A stretch of 64,000 nucleotides of DNA, taken from the NCBI RefSeq assembly GCF_001945445.1, contig NZ_MSXW01000016.1, positions 186,001 through 250,000 of the forward strand, given 5' to 3'. The stretch comes from Pseudomonas sp. PA27(2017) (lineage in GTDB: Bacteria; Pseudomonadota; Gammaproteobacteria; Pseudomonadales; Pseudomonadaceae). Each line of letters starts with the position of its first letter. Within the stretch, counting starts at the first letter, position 1. The notes under the pieces were generated by a model, which was not told where the DNA came from, made no database searches, and was given only the letters and a program-made list of their open reading frames with translations. Both the position numbers and the translations under genes were made by a program. Below are positions 44,228-51,905 of this stretch, piece by piece.

Positions 44228-45223
44228 ATGCGATTGATCCAGTTCGAATCCACCGGCGGCCAGCGCCAGGTCGGCGTTGTCGAAGGCGATGCCATCCGTA
44301 CCGTGCGTGGCGTGGCCAGCACCCGCGAATTGGCGCTGGCGGCGATCCGCGCCGGGCGCAGCCTGCAGGGCGAAGTCGAGAGCCGCGGCAGCGACGCCGG
44401 CCCGGCCTACGCCGAACTGCAGCAGGGTGGGCGCATCCTGCCGCCGCTGGATCATGAAGATTCGGCCCATTGCCTGATCAGCGGCACCGGCCTGACGCAC
44501 CTTGGCAGCGCCTCGACCCGTGACAAGATGCACCAGCAGAAAGGCCAGGACGAAGCCGCGCTGACCGACACCATGCGCATGTTCCGCTGGGGCCTGGAGG
44601 GCGGCAAGCCGGGTGCCGGCAAGGTAGGCGCGCAACCGGAGTGGTTCTACAAGGGCGATGGCAGCATCGTCGTGCGCCCTGGCGCCGAACTGCCGGTGCC
44701 AGTGTTCGCCGAAGACGGCGGCGAGGAGCCCGAGCTGGTCGGCCTGTACGTGATCGGTGACGACGGCAAGCCGTATCGTCTCGGCTATGCCCTGGGCAAT
44801 GAATTTTCCGACCACGTGCTGGAGCGTCGCAGCTACCTGTACCTGGCGCATTCCAAGCTGCGCGCCTGCGCCTACGGGCCGGAGCTGCGCGTCGGCGAGC
44901 TGCCGGCGCACCTGGCCGGCACCAGCCGCATTCATCGGGGTGGCGAGGTGATCTGGGAGAAGGAGTTTCTCAGCGGCGAGGAGAACATGTGCCACAGCCT
45001 GGAGAACCTGGAGTTCCACCACTTCAAGTACCAGCAGTTCCTGCGCCCGGGCGATGTGCACGTGCATTACTTCGGAACCGCTACGCTGTCCTATGCCGAC
45101 GGTATCCGGGCGCAGCCCGGTGACACCTTCGAGATCGAGATGAGCGAGTTCGGTGCGCCCTTGCGCAACGGGCTGGTGGCGGCCGATGAGCCGCTCGAGC
45201 CGGGTGGCGTCACTGCCCTTTGA
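44228..45223 (+). CDS. AraD1 (GguC) family protein, FAH-fold sugar-acid dehydratase/hydrolase
   Basis: A 331-residue enzyme of the fumarylacetoacetate-hydrolase superfamily, GguC/AraD1 group. The metal-binding region is GYALGNEFSDHVLERRSYLYLAHSKLRACAYGPEL near residue 185-220, and FLSGEENMCHSLENLEFHHFKYQ near 245-265 is family-specific. AraD1 proteins are linked to dehydration of 2-keto-3-deoxy pentonates such as L-arabinonate-derived acid. The product, 2-oxoglutarate semialdehyde, is the substrate of the dehydrogenase encoded next, which supports the assignment. The isomer used (arabinose, xylose or glucarate branch) is unknown. Confidence 0.85.
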   Translation: MRLIQFESTGGQRQVGVVEGDAIRTVRGVASTRELALAAIRAGRSLQGEVESRGSDAGPAYAELQQGGRILPPLDHEDSAHCLISGTGLTHLGSASTRDKMHQQKGQDEAALTDTMRMFRWGLEGGKPGAGKVGAQPEWFYKGDGSIVVRPGAELPVPVFAEDGGEEPELVGLYVIGDDGKPYRLGYALGNEFSDHVLERRSYLYLAHSKLRACAYGPELRVGELPAHLAGTSRIHRGGEVIWEKEFLSGEENMCHSLENLEFHHFKYQQFLRPGDVHVHYFGTATLSYADGIRAQPGDTFEIEMSEFGAPLRNGLVAADEPLEPGGVTAL

Positions 45224-45244
45224 ACCATCCACCTTTATCCATGC

Positions 45245-45262
45245 CGGGGCCAGTTTTGGCCC
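45245..45262 (+). other. Short hairpin between araD1 and the dehydrogenase gene
   Basis: GGGGCCA and TGGCCCC make a 7-bp stem with a GTTT loop 22 bases after the araD1 stop. No T-run follows, so it may be an mRNA processing or stability element rather than a terminator. Confidence 0.45.
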
Positions 45263-45291
45263 CGCTTGGTTCTGACCAGGAGGAAATATTC

Positions 45292-46869
45292 ATGTCCGTA
45301 AACGGCCACAACATCATCGGCGGCGCCTACAGTGCCCGCGGCAGTGTGAAGCTGCAGAGCGTCGATGCCACCACGGGCGAAGCGCTGCCCCACGACTTCG
45401 TCGAGGCCACGGCCGAGGAAGTCGATGCCGCTGCCCACGCCGCCGCTGCCGCCTACCCGGCTTATCGCAGCCTGCCGGCGACCCGGCGCGCCGAGTTTCT
45501 CGATGCCATCGCCGACGAGCTGGACGCCCTGGGCGAGGACTTCATCGCCGTCGTCTGCCGGGAAACCGCGCTGCCGGCCGGGCGTATCCAGGGCGAGCGC
45601 GGGCGTACCAGCGGGCAGATGCGCCTGTTCGCCCAGGTGCTGCGCCGCGGCGATTTCCTCGGCGCGCGCATCGACCGCGCCCTGCCGGATCGCCAGCCGC
45701 TGCCGCGCCCGGATCTGCGCCAGTACCGCATCGGCCTCGGCCCGGTCGCCGTGTTCGGCGCCAGCAACTTTCCGCTGGCGTTCTCGACGGCGGGGGGGGA
45801 CACCGCGTCGGCCCTGGCTGCCGGCTGCCCGGTGGTGTTCAAGGCCCACCCCGGTCACATGACCACCACCGCCCTGGTGGGCGCGGCGCTGCTGCGCGCA
45901 GCGGAGAAAACCGGCATGCCCAAAGGCGTGTTCAGCATGATCTACGGCGGCATCGTCGGCGCCGCACTGGTCAAGCACCCGGCCATTCAGGCGGTCGGCT
46001 TCACCGGTTCGCTGCGTGGCGGTCGTGCCCTGTGCGACATGGCCGCGGCGCGCCCACAGCCCATCCCGGTGTTCGCCGAGATGAGCAGCATCAACCCGGT
46101 CATCCTCCTGCCCGAAGCCCTCAAGGCTCGTGGCGAGAAGGTTGCCGGCGAGTTGGCCGCATCGGTGGTGCTCGGCGCTGGGCAGTTCTGCACCAACCCT
46201 GGCCTGGTGCTTGGTATTCGCTCGCCGGAGTTCAGCACCTTCCTGCACAGCCTGACCGCCAAGATGGCCGAGCAGCCGCCGCAGACGCTGCTCAATGCCG
46301 GCGGCCTGGAGGGCTATGGCAAAGGCATCGCTGCGCTCTCCGCACACCCGGGTATCACTCAACTGGCTGGTGCCGCGCAGGAAGGCAAGCAGGCGCGCCC
46401 GCAACTGTTCAAGGCCGATGTCAGCCTGTTGCTCGATGGTGACGAGCGCCTGCAGGAAGAAGTCTTCGGGCCGACCACCATCGTCGTCGAAGTGGCTGAC
46501 AAGGGCGAGCTGCTAAAGGCCATCGAGGGGTTGCACGGTCAGCTGACCGCCACGCTGATCACCGAACCGGGCGACCTGGCCGGCAGCGAGGAACTGCTCG
46601 CGCTGTTCGAACAGAAGGTCGGCCGCGTACTGTTCAACGGCTACCCGACCGGCGTGGAAGTCTGTGATGCCATGGTGCATGGCGGCCCGTACCCGGCGAC
46701 GTCCGACGCCCGCGGCACCTCGGTCGGCACCCTGGCCATCGACCGTTTCCTGCGCCCGGTGTGCTACCAGAACTGCCCGGACGCCTTGCTGCCCGACGCC
46801 CTGAAGAACGCCAACCCGCTGGGCATCGCCCGTCTGGTGGACGGTGCCAGCAGCCGCGACGCGCTGTAA
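45292..46869 (+). CDS. 2-oxoglutarate semialdehyde dehydrogenase (NADP+), KGSADH type
   Basis: A 525-residue aldehyde dehydrogenase that oxidises 2-oxoglutarate semialdehyde to 2-oxoglutarate. The sequence has GPVAVFGASNFPLAFSTAGGDTASALAAGCPVV, a cofactor-binding stretch VGFTGSLRGGRAL, the general-base glutamate in VFAEMSSINPV, and the catalytic cysteine in VLGAGQFCTNPGLV. This SNFPLAFSxAGGDT pattern is characteristic of the KGSADH branch rather than betaine-type enzymes. A strong ribosome site, AGGAGGAAATATTC, precedes the ATG at 45292, so the earlier in-frame start is not used. It completes the non-phosphorylative route to the TCA cycle with the AraD1 protein. Confidence 0.92.
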   Translation: MSVNGHNIIGGAYSARGSVKLQSVDATTGEALPHDFVEATAEEVDAAAHAAAAAYPAYRSLPATRRAEFLDAIADELDALGEDFIAVVCRETALPAGRIQGERGRTSGQMRLFAQVLRRGDFLGARIDRALPDRQPLPRPDLRQYRIGLGPVAVFGASNFPLAFSTAGGDTASALAAGCPVVFKAHPGHMTTTALVGAALLRAAEKTGMPKGVFSMIYGGIVGAALVKHPAIQAVGFTGSLRGGRALCDMAAARPQPIPVFAEMSSINPVILLPEALKARGEKVAGELAASVVLGAGQFCTNPGLVLGIRSPEFSTFLHSLTAKMAEQPPQTLLNAGGLEGYGKGIAALSAHPGITQLAGAAQEGKQARPQLFKADVSLLLDGDERLQEEVFGPTTIVVEVADKGELLKAIEGLHGQLTATLITEPGDLAGSEELLALFEQKVGRVLFNGYPTGVEVCDAMVHGGPYPATSDARGTSVGTLAIDRFLRPVCYQNCPDALLPDALKNANPLGIARLVDGASSRDAL

Positions 46870-46891
46870 GCGCCCGTTTCGCTGCGACGAG

Positions 46892-46920
46892 AAAGCCGAC
46901 CTCAGGGTCGGCTTTCTTAT
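46892..46920 (+). terminator. Rho-independent terminator after the dehydrogenase gene
   Basis: AAAGCCGACC pairs with GGTCGGCTTT over a TCAG loop (10 bp), and the 3' side runs into TTTCTTAT. It lies 22 bases after the stop codon. Confidence 0.85.
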
Positions 46921-46942
46921 GGGCGGTAGGCGGCGGTGTTTT

Positions 46943-46969
46943 CCCGGGTGTCGCTGCGCTCGACCCGGG
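46943..46969. repeat. CCCGGGT hairpin, member of the dispersed repeat family
   Basis: CCCGGGT and ACCCGGG flank GTCGCTGCGCTCG, the same core as in the repeat at 40676-40752. It lies in the gap before fprB. Confidence 0.55.
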
Positions 46970-47161
46970 CTACCGAACTGTGGGAACCGCGACCCGCGGT
47001 GAAAGGCAGGTGCACCGCAGGTTCTGCTGACTGGCCACCATCCCATCGCGCCGAGGTCGGCGCCTCCACCGGTGAGCTGCGCGTTTTCCCCTGATCTTTA
47101 CCGGTGTTTCCAGCTGCCGCTTTGCGCCACACTAGGCCCATGAGCCTTGCTGGAGCCGCCG

Positions 47162-47935
47162 ATGAGTAGCGAAGACAAATTCACCCGCCAGACCCTTCTC
47201 GACGTACAGACCCTCACGCCCACGCTGTTCACTCTGCGTACCACCCGTGATGCCGGGTTTCGCTTTCGCGCCGGGCAGTTCGTGCGCCTGGGTGTGGAGA
47301 AGGCCGATGGCTCGGTGGTCTGGCGCGCCTATTCGCTGGTCTCCGCGCCCCATGACGAGCACCTGGAGTTCTTTTCCATCGTGGTGCCCGGCGGCGAGTT
47401 CACCAGCGAACTGAGCCGTCTACGTGTCGGCGACACGCTGTTGGTGGAGAAGATGGCCACCGGTTACCTGACCCTGGATCGCTTCGTCGATGGCCGCGAC
47501 CTGTGGCTGCTGGGCAGCGGCACCGGTATCGCGCCTTTTCTGTCCATGCTGCAGGATTTCGAGGTCTGGGAGCGTTTCGAACGCATCGTGCTGGTGTACA
47601 GCGCGCGCACTGTGGCCGAGCTGGCCTATCAGGAGATGATCCACGGCTTTTCCGAGTTGGAGCACCTGGCCGAATTCACTCACAAGCTCACCTATCTGCC
47701 GGTGGTCACTCGTGAGCAGGCACCCGGTTGCCTGAACGCGCGTATCACCGAACTGCTCGAAAATGGCGAGCTGGAGCGTGCCGCCGGTCTGCAACTCACG
47801 CCCGAGTATTCGCGCCTGATGATCTGCGGCAACCCGCAGATGATCGACGACATTCGCCAGCGCCTGAAGGCCCGCGGGTTGAATCTGAGCCTGACCCGGC
47901 GGCCCGGGCAAGTGGCCGTGGAGAACTACTGGTAA
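47162..47935 (+). CDS. fprB: Ferredoxin/flavodoxin-NADP+ reductase
   Basis: A 257-residue FAD enzyme moving electrons between NADPH and ferredoxin or flavodoxin. FAD-binding motif RAYSLVSAPHDEHLEFFSIVV (RxYS with the following residues), LLGSGTGIAPFLSML for the NADP pyrophosphate region, and the C-terminal VAVENYW expected of bacterial-type reductases with a terminal aromatic residue. GGAG precedes ATG 47162. It stands where fprB (PA4615) stands in P. aeruginosa. The ending in tryptophan places it with the bacterial subclass I or FprB-type enzymes. Confidence 0.9.
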   Translation: MSSEDKFTRQTLLDVQTLTPTLFTLRTTRDAGFRFRAGQFVRLGVEKADGSVVWRAYSLVSAPHDEHLEFFSIVVPGGEFTSELSRLRVGDTLLVEKMATGYLTLDRFVDGRDLWLLGSGTGIAPFLSMLQDFEVWERFERIVLVYSARTVAELAYQEMIHGFSELEHLAEFTHKLTYLPVVTREQAPGCLNARITELLENGELERAAGLQLTPEYSRLMICGNPQMIDDIRQRLKARGLNLSLTRRPGQVAVENYW

Positions 47936-48249
47936 ACCTGCAACCTGACGCGCTCATCACCATGTAAAGCACGGTTACAAACTTGCCGCTTTCAGTGTGA
48001 CTCGCGCTCCAGTAGATTGCGTGGTCTGTTTCCCATTATCCGGTCTTCATGGACAGCGACAGTAGACGATCGCCCTCGCCGTTATGGACGAGGGCGGTAC
48101 TTCCCAAAGGCCACGCCGCCCGGCGTGCGCTTAACGTGCAGCACCCAGCTGCACCTTCTTTCCGACAGCCGAGTTTCCACGCGCCTGCTTCTTGCATGCG
48201 TGGCGCATTCGGCCGTCTTCGTTTTCCCCTAGAGAGAGCTACACACTAA
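47936..48249 (+). promoter_or_regulatory. Long structured leader upstream of yoaE
   Basis: A 314-base gap with no credible gene. Four hairpins follow each other: CGCCCTCG/CGAGGGCG (48071-48096), CACGCC/GGCGTG (48112-48127), GTGCAGC/GCTGCAC (48136-48154) and CCACGC/GCGTGG (48177-48203). No poly-T follows any of them. This is either a leader RNA of yoaE or an independent small RNA. I do not recognise it as a known riboswitch. Confidence 0.5.
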
Positions 48250-49812
48250 ATGGAATGGATGGCTGATCCGACGGCCTGGCTGGGCCTGTTGACCCTGATC
48301 GTCTTGGAAATCGTCCTGGGCATCGACAACCTGGTGTTTATCGCCATTCTTGCCGACAAGCTGCCGCCACATCAGCGCGACCGCGCGCGGGTGATTGGCC
48401 TGAGCCTGGCGTTGATCATGCGCCTGGGCCTGCTGGCCAGTATGGCGTGGCTGGTGACCCTCACCGATCCGCTGATCGAAGTATTTGGCAAGTCCTTCTC
48501 CGGGCGTGACCTGATCATGCTGTTCGGCGGTGTGTTCTTGCTGTTCAAGGCCACCATGGAGCTGCACGAACGCCTGGAAGGCCGCGTGCACCAGCCCGGC
48601 GGCGCGCGCACCTATGCCAAGTTCTGGCCGGTGGTCGCGCAGATCATCGTGCTCGACGCGGTGTTCTCGCTGGATGCGGTCATCACCGCCGTCGGCATGG
48701 TCGAGCACCTGGAAGTGATGATGATCGCGGTGATCATCTCCATCGGCTTGATGATCGTCGCCAGCAAGCCGCTGACCGCCTTCGTCAACGCCCGCCCGAC
48801 GGTAATCATGCTGTGCTTGGGCTTCTTGATGATGATCGGCTTCAGCCTGACCGCCGAAGGCCTGGGCTTCCACATCCCGAAAGGTTACCTGTACGCCGCC
48901 ATCGGCTTCTCGATCCTGATCGAGCTGTTCAACCAAGTCGCTCGTTCGCGCCGTAAGCGCAGCCTGCAGGGCCAGCGTGGCCTGCGTGACCGAACCGCCC
49001 ATGCGGTGATGCGCATGCTCGGCGGCAAGGTGCAGGCCGATGAAGTCGGCGAGGACATCGCCGACATGCTCGAGGGCGAACAGGGCGAAACCGCGCTGTT
49101 CGACCGCCGTGAGCGGGTGATGATCAGCGGCGTGCTGAACATGGCCGAGATGTCGATTCAGAAGGTCATGACCGATCGCATGGAAGTCGACCGCATCAAC
49201 CTCGATGACGAGCCTGAGAAGATCCAGCAGGCGCTGCTCGACTCGCCGCACTCGCGTCTGGTGGTGACTCGCAATGATTCGCGTGACGAGCCCCTGGGCT
49301 ACATCCACAAGAAGGAGCTGTTCAAGGAATTGCTCAAGGGCCAGCAGCCGGATATCGAGAGCCTGGTGCGGGCGCCGATCAACCTGCCGGACAGCTCCAG
49401 CGTGCTCAGCTCGCTCGAGCAGATGCGCCAGGGCTCGACCCACGTGGCCTTCGTGGTCAACGAGTTTGGCGGCTTCGAAGGCCTGCTGACCCTGACCGAC
49501 ATCCTCGAAGCGATTGCCGGCGAGCTGCCGGACGCCAGCGAAGTGGATGGCCCGGACGTCGAGGAAGTGGACGGTGGCTACCGGGTCAACGGTGCGGTCA
49601 ATCTGGCGGTGTTGCGCGAGCGGATGAACTTCGCTGCCAAGCCGACCGACGATTACCAGACCCTGGCCGGCCTGGCCATGAGCCTGCTCGACCGCCTGCC
49701 GCTGATCGGCGACAAGGTCGAGTACCTGGGCTGGGAGCTGACGGTGATCGAGGTCAAGGAGCGCCGCATCACCCGCGTGCTGCTCAAGCCGGGCAGCGAG
49801 TCGGCTGCGTAA
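48250..49812 (+). CDS. TerC-family membrane protein with CBS and CorC domains (YoaE-like)
   Basis: A 520-residue inner-membrane protein. The first 240 residues form a TerC domain with seven or so helices ([27 protein letters not shown], then [27 protein letters not shown]), containing the acidic IDN and [10 protein letters not shown] motifs thought to bind metal. Next come CBS domains (about 290-420) and a CorC/HlyC transporter-associated domain to the end. E. coli YoaE has the same plan and nearly the same N-terminus. The role is probably metal ion (manganese or related) export during protein secretion or metal stress. A long hairpin-rich leader precedes it, and a bidirectional terminator follows. 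Confidence 0.9.
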   Translation: MEWMADPTAWLGLLTLIVLEIVLGIDNLVFIAILADKLPPHQRDRARVIGLSLALIMRLGLLASMAWLVTLTDPLIEVFGKSFSGRDLIMLFGGVFLLFKATMELHERLEGRVHQPGGARTYAKFWPVVAQIIVLDAVFSLDAVITAVGMVEHLEVMMIAVIISIGLMIVASKPLTAFVNARPTVIMLCLGFLMMIGFSLTAEGLGFHIPKGYLYAAIGFSILIELFNQVARSRRKRSLQGQRGLRDRTAHAVMRMLGGKVQADEVGEDIADMLEGEQGETALFDRRERVMISGVLNMAEMSIQKVMTDRMEVDRINLDDEPEKIQQALLDSPHSRLVVTRNDSRDEPLGYIHKKELFKELLKGQQPDIESLVRAPINLPDSSSVLSSLEQMRQGSTHVAFVVNEFGGFEGLLTLTDILEAIAGELPDASEVDGPDVEEVDGGYRVNGAVNLAVLRERMNFAAKPTDDYQTLAGLAMSLLDRLPLIGDKVEYLGWELTVIEVKERRITRVLLKPGSESAA

Positions 49813-49830
49813 CGGCGCGGCAGTGAAACG

Positions 49831-49858
49831 AAAACGGCGCCCCTAGGGGCGCCGTTTT
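49831..49858. terminator. Bidirectional terminator between yoaE and mscL
   Basis: A perfect 13-bp stem, AAAACGGCGCCCC with GGGGCGCCGTTTT, around TA. It has an A/T run on both sides and serves the two convergent genes. Confidence 0.9.
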
Positions 49859-49877
49859 CATGTCCGGCGTGTGCCGG

Positions 49878-50291
49878 TCATTCCTTGTGCTGCCCGCTCT
49901 TGAGCAGGTCGCGGATTTCCGTCAGCAGCACTTCCTGGGTACTAGGCGCCGGCGGTACCGAAGGCGCCGCGGCTTCTTCACGCTTGAGGCGGTTGATCGC
50001 CTTGACGCCCATGAAGATGGCGAATGCCACGATCACGAAGTCGATCACCGTCTGGATAAAGCGACCATAGGCCAGCACCACTGCCGGGATATCACCTTGC
50101 GCGGCCTTGAGCGTGATGGCCAGGTCGGAAAAGTCCACCCCGCCGATCAGCAGCCCCAGAGGCGGCATGATCACGTCGCCGACGAAGGACGAGACGATCT
50201 TGCCGAAGGCCGCGCCGATGATGATACCGACCGCCATGTCGACGACGTTGCCCTTGACCGCGAACGCCTTGAATTCGTTGATGATGCTCAT
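49878..50291 (-). CDS. mscL: Large-conductance mechanosensitive channel
   Basis: A 137-residue channel that opens on membrane tension in osmotic downshock. It starts [39 protein letters not shown], which is the MscL signature including the pore helix, and has the second helix [24 protein letters not shown] and a C-terminal amphipathic helix (TEIRDLLKS). The ATG at 50291 gives exactly the usual length; 37 extra codons upstream are not part of the family. It converges on yoaE at a perfect terminator. Confidence 0.97.
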   Translation of the reverse strand: MSIINEFKAFAVKGNVVDMAVGIIIGAAFGKIVSSFVGDVIMPPLGLLIGGVDFSDLAITLKAAQGDIPAVVLAYGRFIQTVIDFVIVAFAIFMGVKAINRLKREEAAAPSVPPAPSTQEVLLTEIRDLLKSGQHKE

Positions 50292-50507
50292 ATGCAACCC
50301 CCTGGATCTGATTTGGTGCGCTGAAGTGTAAAGCACTGCTGTCGATCTGCCATGTGCTGCCGTTTGGCTGGCACAAGGTCTGTGACCCCCGTGCGGCGGC
50401 ATTGTCCAAATTTATTACCGGCCAATCATTCAGGGCCGCTCCATCACGGAGCTCTACGGCGAGGCTTTGGGTGCCGGCGATAGGCGGTTGCGGGGCGCCG
50501 TCCAGCA

Positions 50508-50521
50508 TTGACGGGGATCAA
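50508..50521. promoter_or_regulatory. ANR-box candidate upstream of a small cysteine-rich ORF
   Basis: TTGACGGGGATCAA differs from TTGAT-N4-ATCAA at one position. Its centre is 64-65 bp from the start of the 84-residue ORF, which would place a transcription start near 50556 if it sits at -41.5. Confidence 0.6.
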
Positions 50522-50578
50522 CGGCCAGGGCGCTACACCCGACTAGAGTGCGCTTATTCATCTATCGGGAGTTCGGCC

Positions 50579-50833
50579 ATGCATATCGACTATTGCGCCC
50601 AATCCAACGCCGTTTCGCTGCTGCGCAGCAACCCTGCTTACACCGCGCTGGTGGAGCAGCACGATGACGTCGATCGCCGCATCGCCCGTATCGAAAGTGG
50701 CCTGGAGCGACCTGAAGGGCTGAGCCTGGCGGCTCTGAAGCTGCGTCGTTCCGGTTTGCGCGAGGATCTGGCGCGCCAGCAGCGCAAGGCCGAGGGCGGG
50801 TGCTGCAATTGCGGCAATAACTGCGGCGGCTGA
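50579..50833 (+). CDS. Small DUF465-like helical protein with cysteine-rich tail
   Basis: An 84-residue cytoplasmic protein, MHIDYCAQSNAVSLLRSNPAYTALVEQHDDVDRRI. The pattern DDVDRRIARIES and LKLRRSGLREDLARQQRK resembles the YdcH/DUF465 helical hairpin. The last residues are GGCCNCGNNCGG, with four cysteines that could bind a metal or iron-sulfur centre. GGGAG precedes the ATG. An ANR-type box lies upstream, and the DUF465 gene 78 bases downstream looks like a diverged relative. Its function is unknown. Confidence 0.75.
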   Translation: MHIDYCAQSNAVSLLRSNPAYTALVEQHDDVDRRIARIESGLERPEGLSLAALKLRRSGLREDLARQQRKAEGGCCNCGNNCGG

Positions 50834-50911
50834 TGCAGCTCGTCGGGCGGTCGGGTCGGCGGCGGTGGGCTAAGGTCAATGCATCATCACCCCAACACAG
50901 AGGAGCGCCCC

Positions 50912-51148
50912 ATGACCGCCGAGCACAATCTGCGCGAAGAATTTCGTGAGTTCGGCGACGCCCTGACCGAGCGTCGCAAAAGCCATCCGGGGTTCGACGG
51001 CCTGGTGGGCCGCTACCAGGATCTGGACAAACGCATCGTCGAACTCGAGTCCGGCAACCAGTCCTTCGATGACGAAACCCTGGGCCGCCTGCGCCGCGAG
51101 CGAGTGCTGCTCAAGGACAAGATCGTGCAGGAGCTCACCGAGCGCTGA
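50912..51148 (+). CDS. YdcH/DUF465 family protein
   Basis: A 78-residue, highly charged helical-hairpin protein: LREEFREFGDALTERRKSHPGFDGLVGRYQDLDKRIVELESGNQ, then LGRLRRERVLLKDKIVQELTER. This is the DUF465 pattern. The family has no firmly established function. The ATG at 50912 follows GGAG; eleven extra codons in the longer ORF include HHHPNTEERP and are probably leader sequence. It may be co-transcribed with the 84-residue gene before it. Confidence 0.85.
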   Translation: MTAEHNLREEFREFGDALTERRKSHPGFDGLVGRYQDLDKRIVELESGNQSFDDETLGRLRRERVLLKDKIVQELTER

Positions 51149-51187
51149 GCCTCAGTCGATATTGGGTGCAGCGATGTGTGACGGATT

Positions 51188-51262
51188 CCTGGGTATCGCT
51201 GCGCCCAACGCCGGCTACGAGTTTTGCGTAGCCTGGGTTAGCCGCAGGCGTAACCCGGGTTC
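51188..51262. repeat. Dispersed repeat, CCTGGGTATCGCTGCGC type
   Basis: CCTGGGTATCGCTGCGCCC begins the element and GTAACCCGGG ends it, with TACGAGTTTTGCGTA in the middle. It lies between the DUF465 gene and the convergent GNAT gene and is related to the copies at 40676 and 46943. Confidence 0.55.
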
Positions 51263-51283
51263 TTTATTGCTACCCGTCAACCT

Positions 51284-51769
51284 TCAGGCCTGCACCACGA
51301 ATCGTTGCAGCCCCGGTTCAGCGCCGTCGTCTTCCAGCTCACGCACCACGAATGGCAGCTCGCTCAGCGCCTGCCGGCAAAAGGCGTTCGCCAGCTCATC
51401 CTGTGCATAACAGCACAGCAGCCAACGACGCCCGTCGCTGACCGTCTGTTGCAGCAGCGCGCGACCAATGCCCAGGCGCCGGTATTTCTTGAGCAGAAAC
51501 AGATCGGCGAACTCCATGTCGGCCAGGCGCTGGTCCTCGCAGGCCTCCAGCAGCAGAAAACCGGCAATGAACCCGTCGACCAGAATCAGCCCGGCGCTCC
51601 AGCCGGCGTCCTGCCAGTAGCGTTGCAGGTGCGGCTCGTGCACGTAGAAGCGGCCGTCGACCTCGACGTCTTCCTGCTCCCAGCCTGACGATTCGTAGGC
51701 ATAGAACTGATACAGGTTGCGGATCAGCGGCAACTGCTCGGCGCTGGCGGGAATCAGTTCGATGGACAT
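51284..51769 (-). CDS. GNAT-family N-acetyltransferase
   Basis: A 161-residue cytoplasmic acetyltransferase. It starts MSIELIPASAEQLPLIRNLYQFYAYESSGWEQED. The acetyl-CoA motif is LKKYRRLGIGRALLQQTV near residues 100-117. The ORF runs far upstream in the same frame (to 52867) because radA opposes it, but no family sequence exists there. It is divergent from radA with 136 bases between starts. The acceptor substrate is unknown. Confidence 0.88.
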   Translation of the reverse strand: MSIELIPASAEQLPLIRNLYQFYAYESSGWEQEDVEVDGRFYVHEPHLQRYWQDAGWSAGLILVDGFIAGFLLLEACEDQRLADMEFADLFLLKKYRRLGIGRALLQQTVSDGRRWLLCCYAQDELANAFCRQALSELPFVVRELEDDGAEPGLQRFVVQA

Positions 51770-51905
51770 GCTGGGCCTCGGGGCAGGGGAGCGGCGCATT
51801 ATCGACCTGGGTGGCCCGGCAGGGATAGGCCGTGTGCGCAGGTCTGTAAATTTATCCAGTTGTTCGGTATCGTTCGGCCTCGATCGATCAGGCAGGACGA
51901 CCCCC

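Noticed and set aside
48017..48232. A 71-residue plus-strand ORF inside the leader of yoaE
   Set aside because: No ribosome site, no recognisable sequence, and it spans four hairpins better explained as structured RNA.
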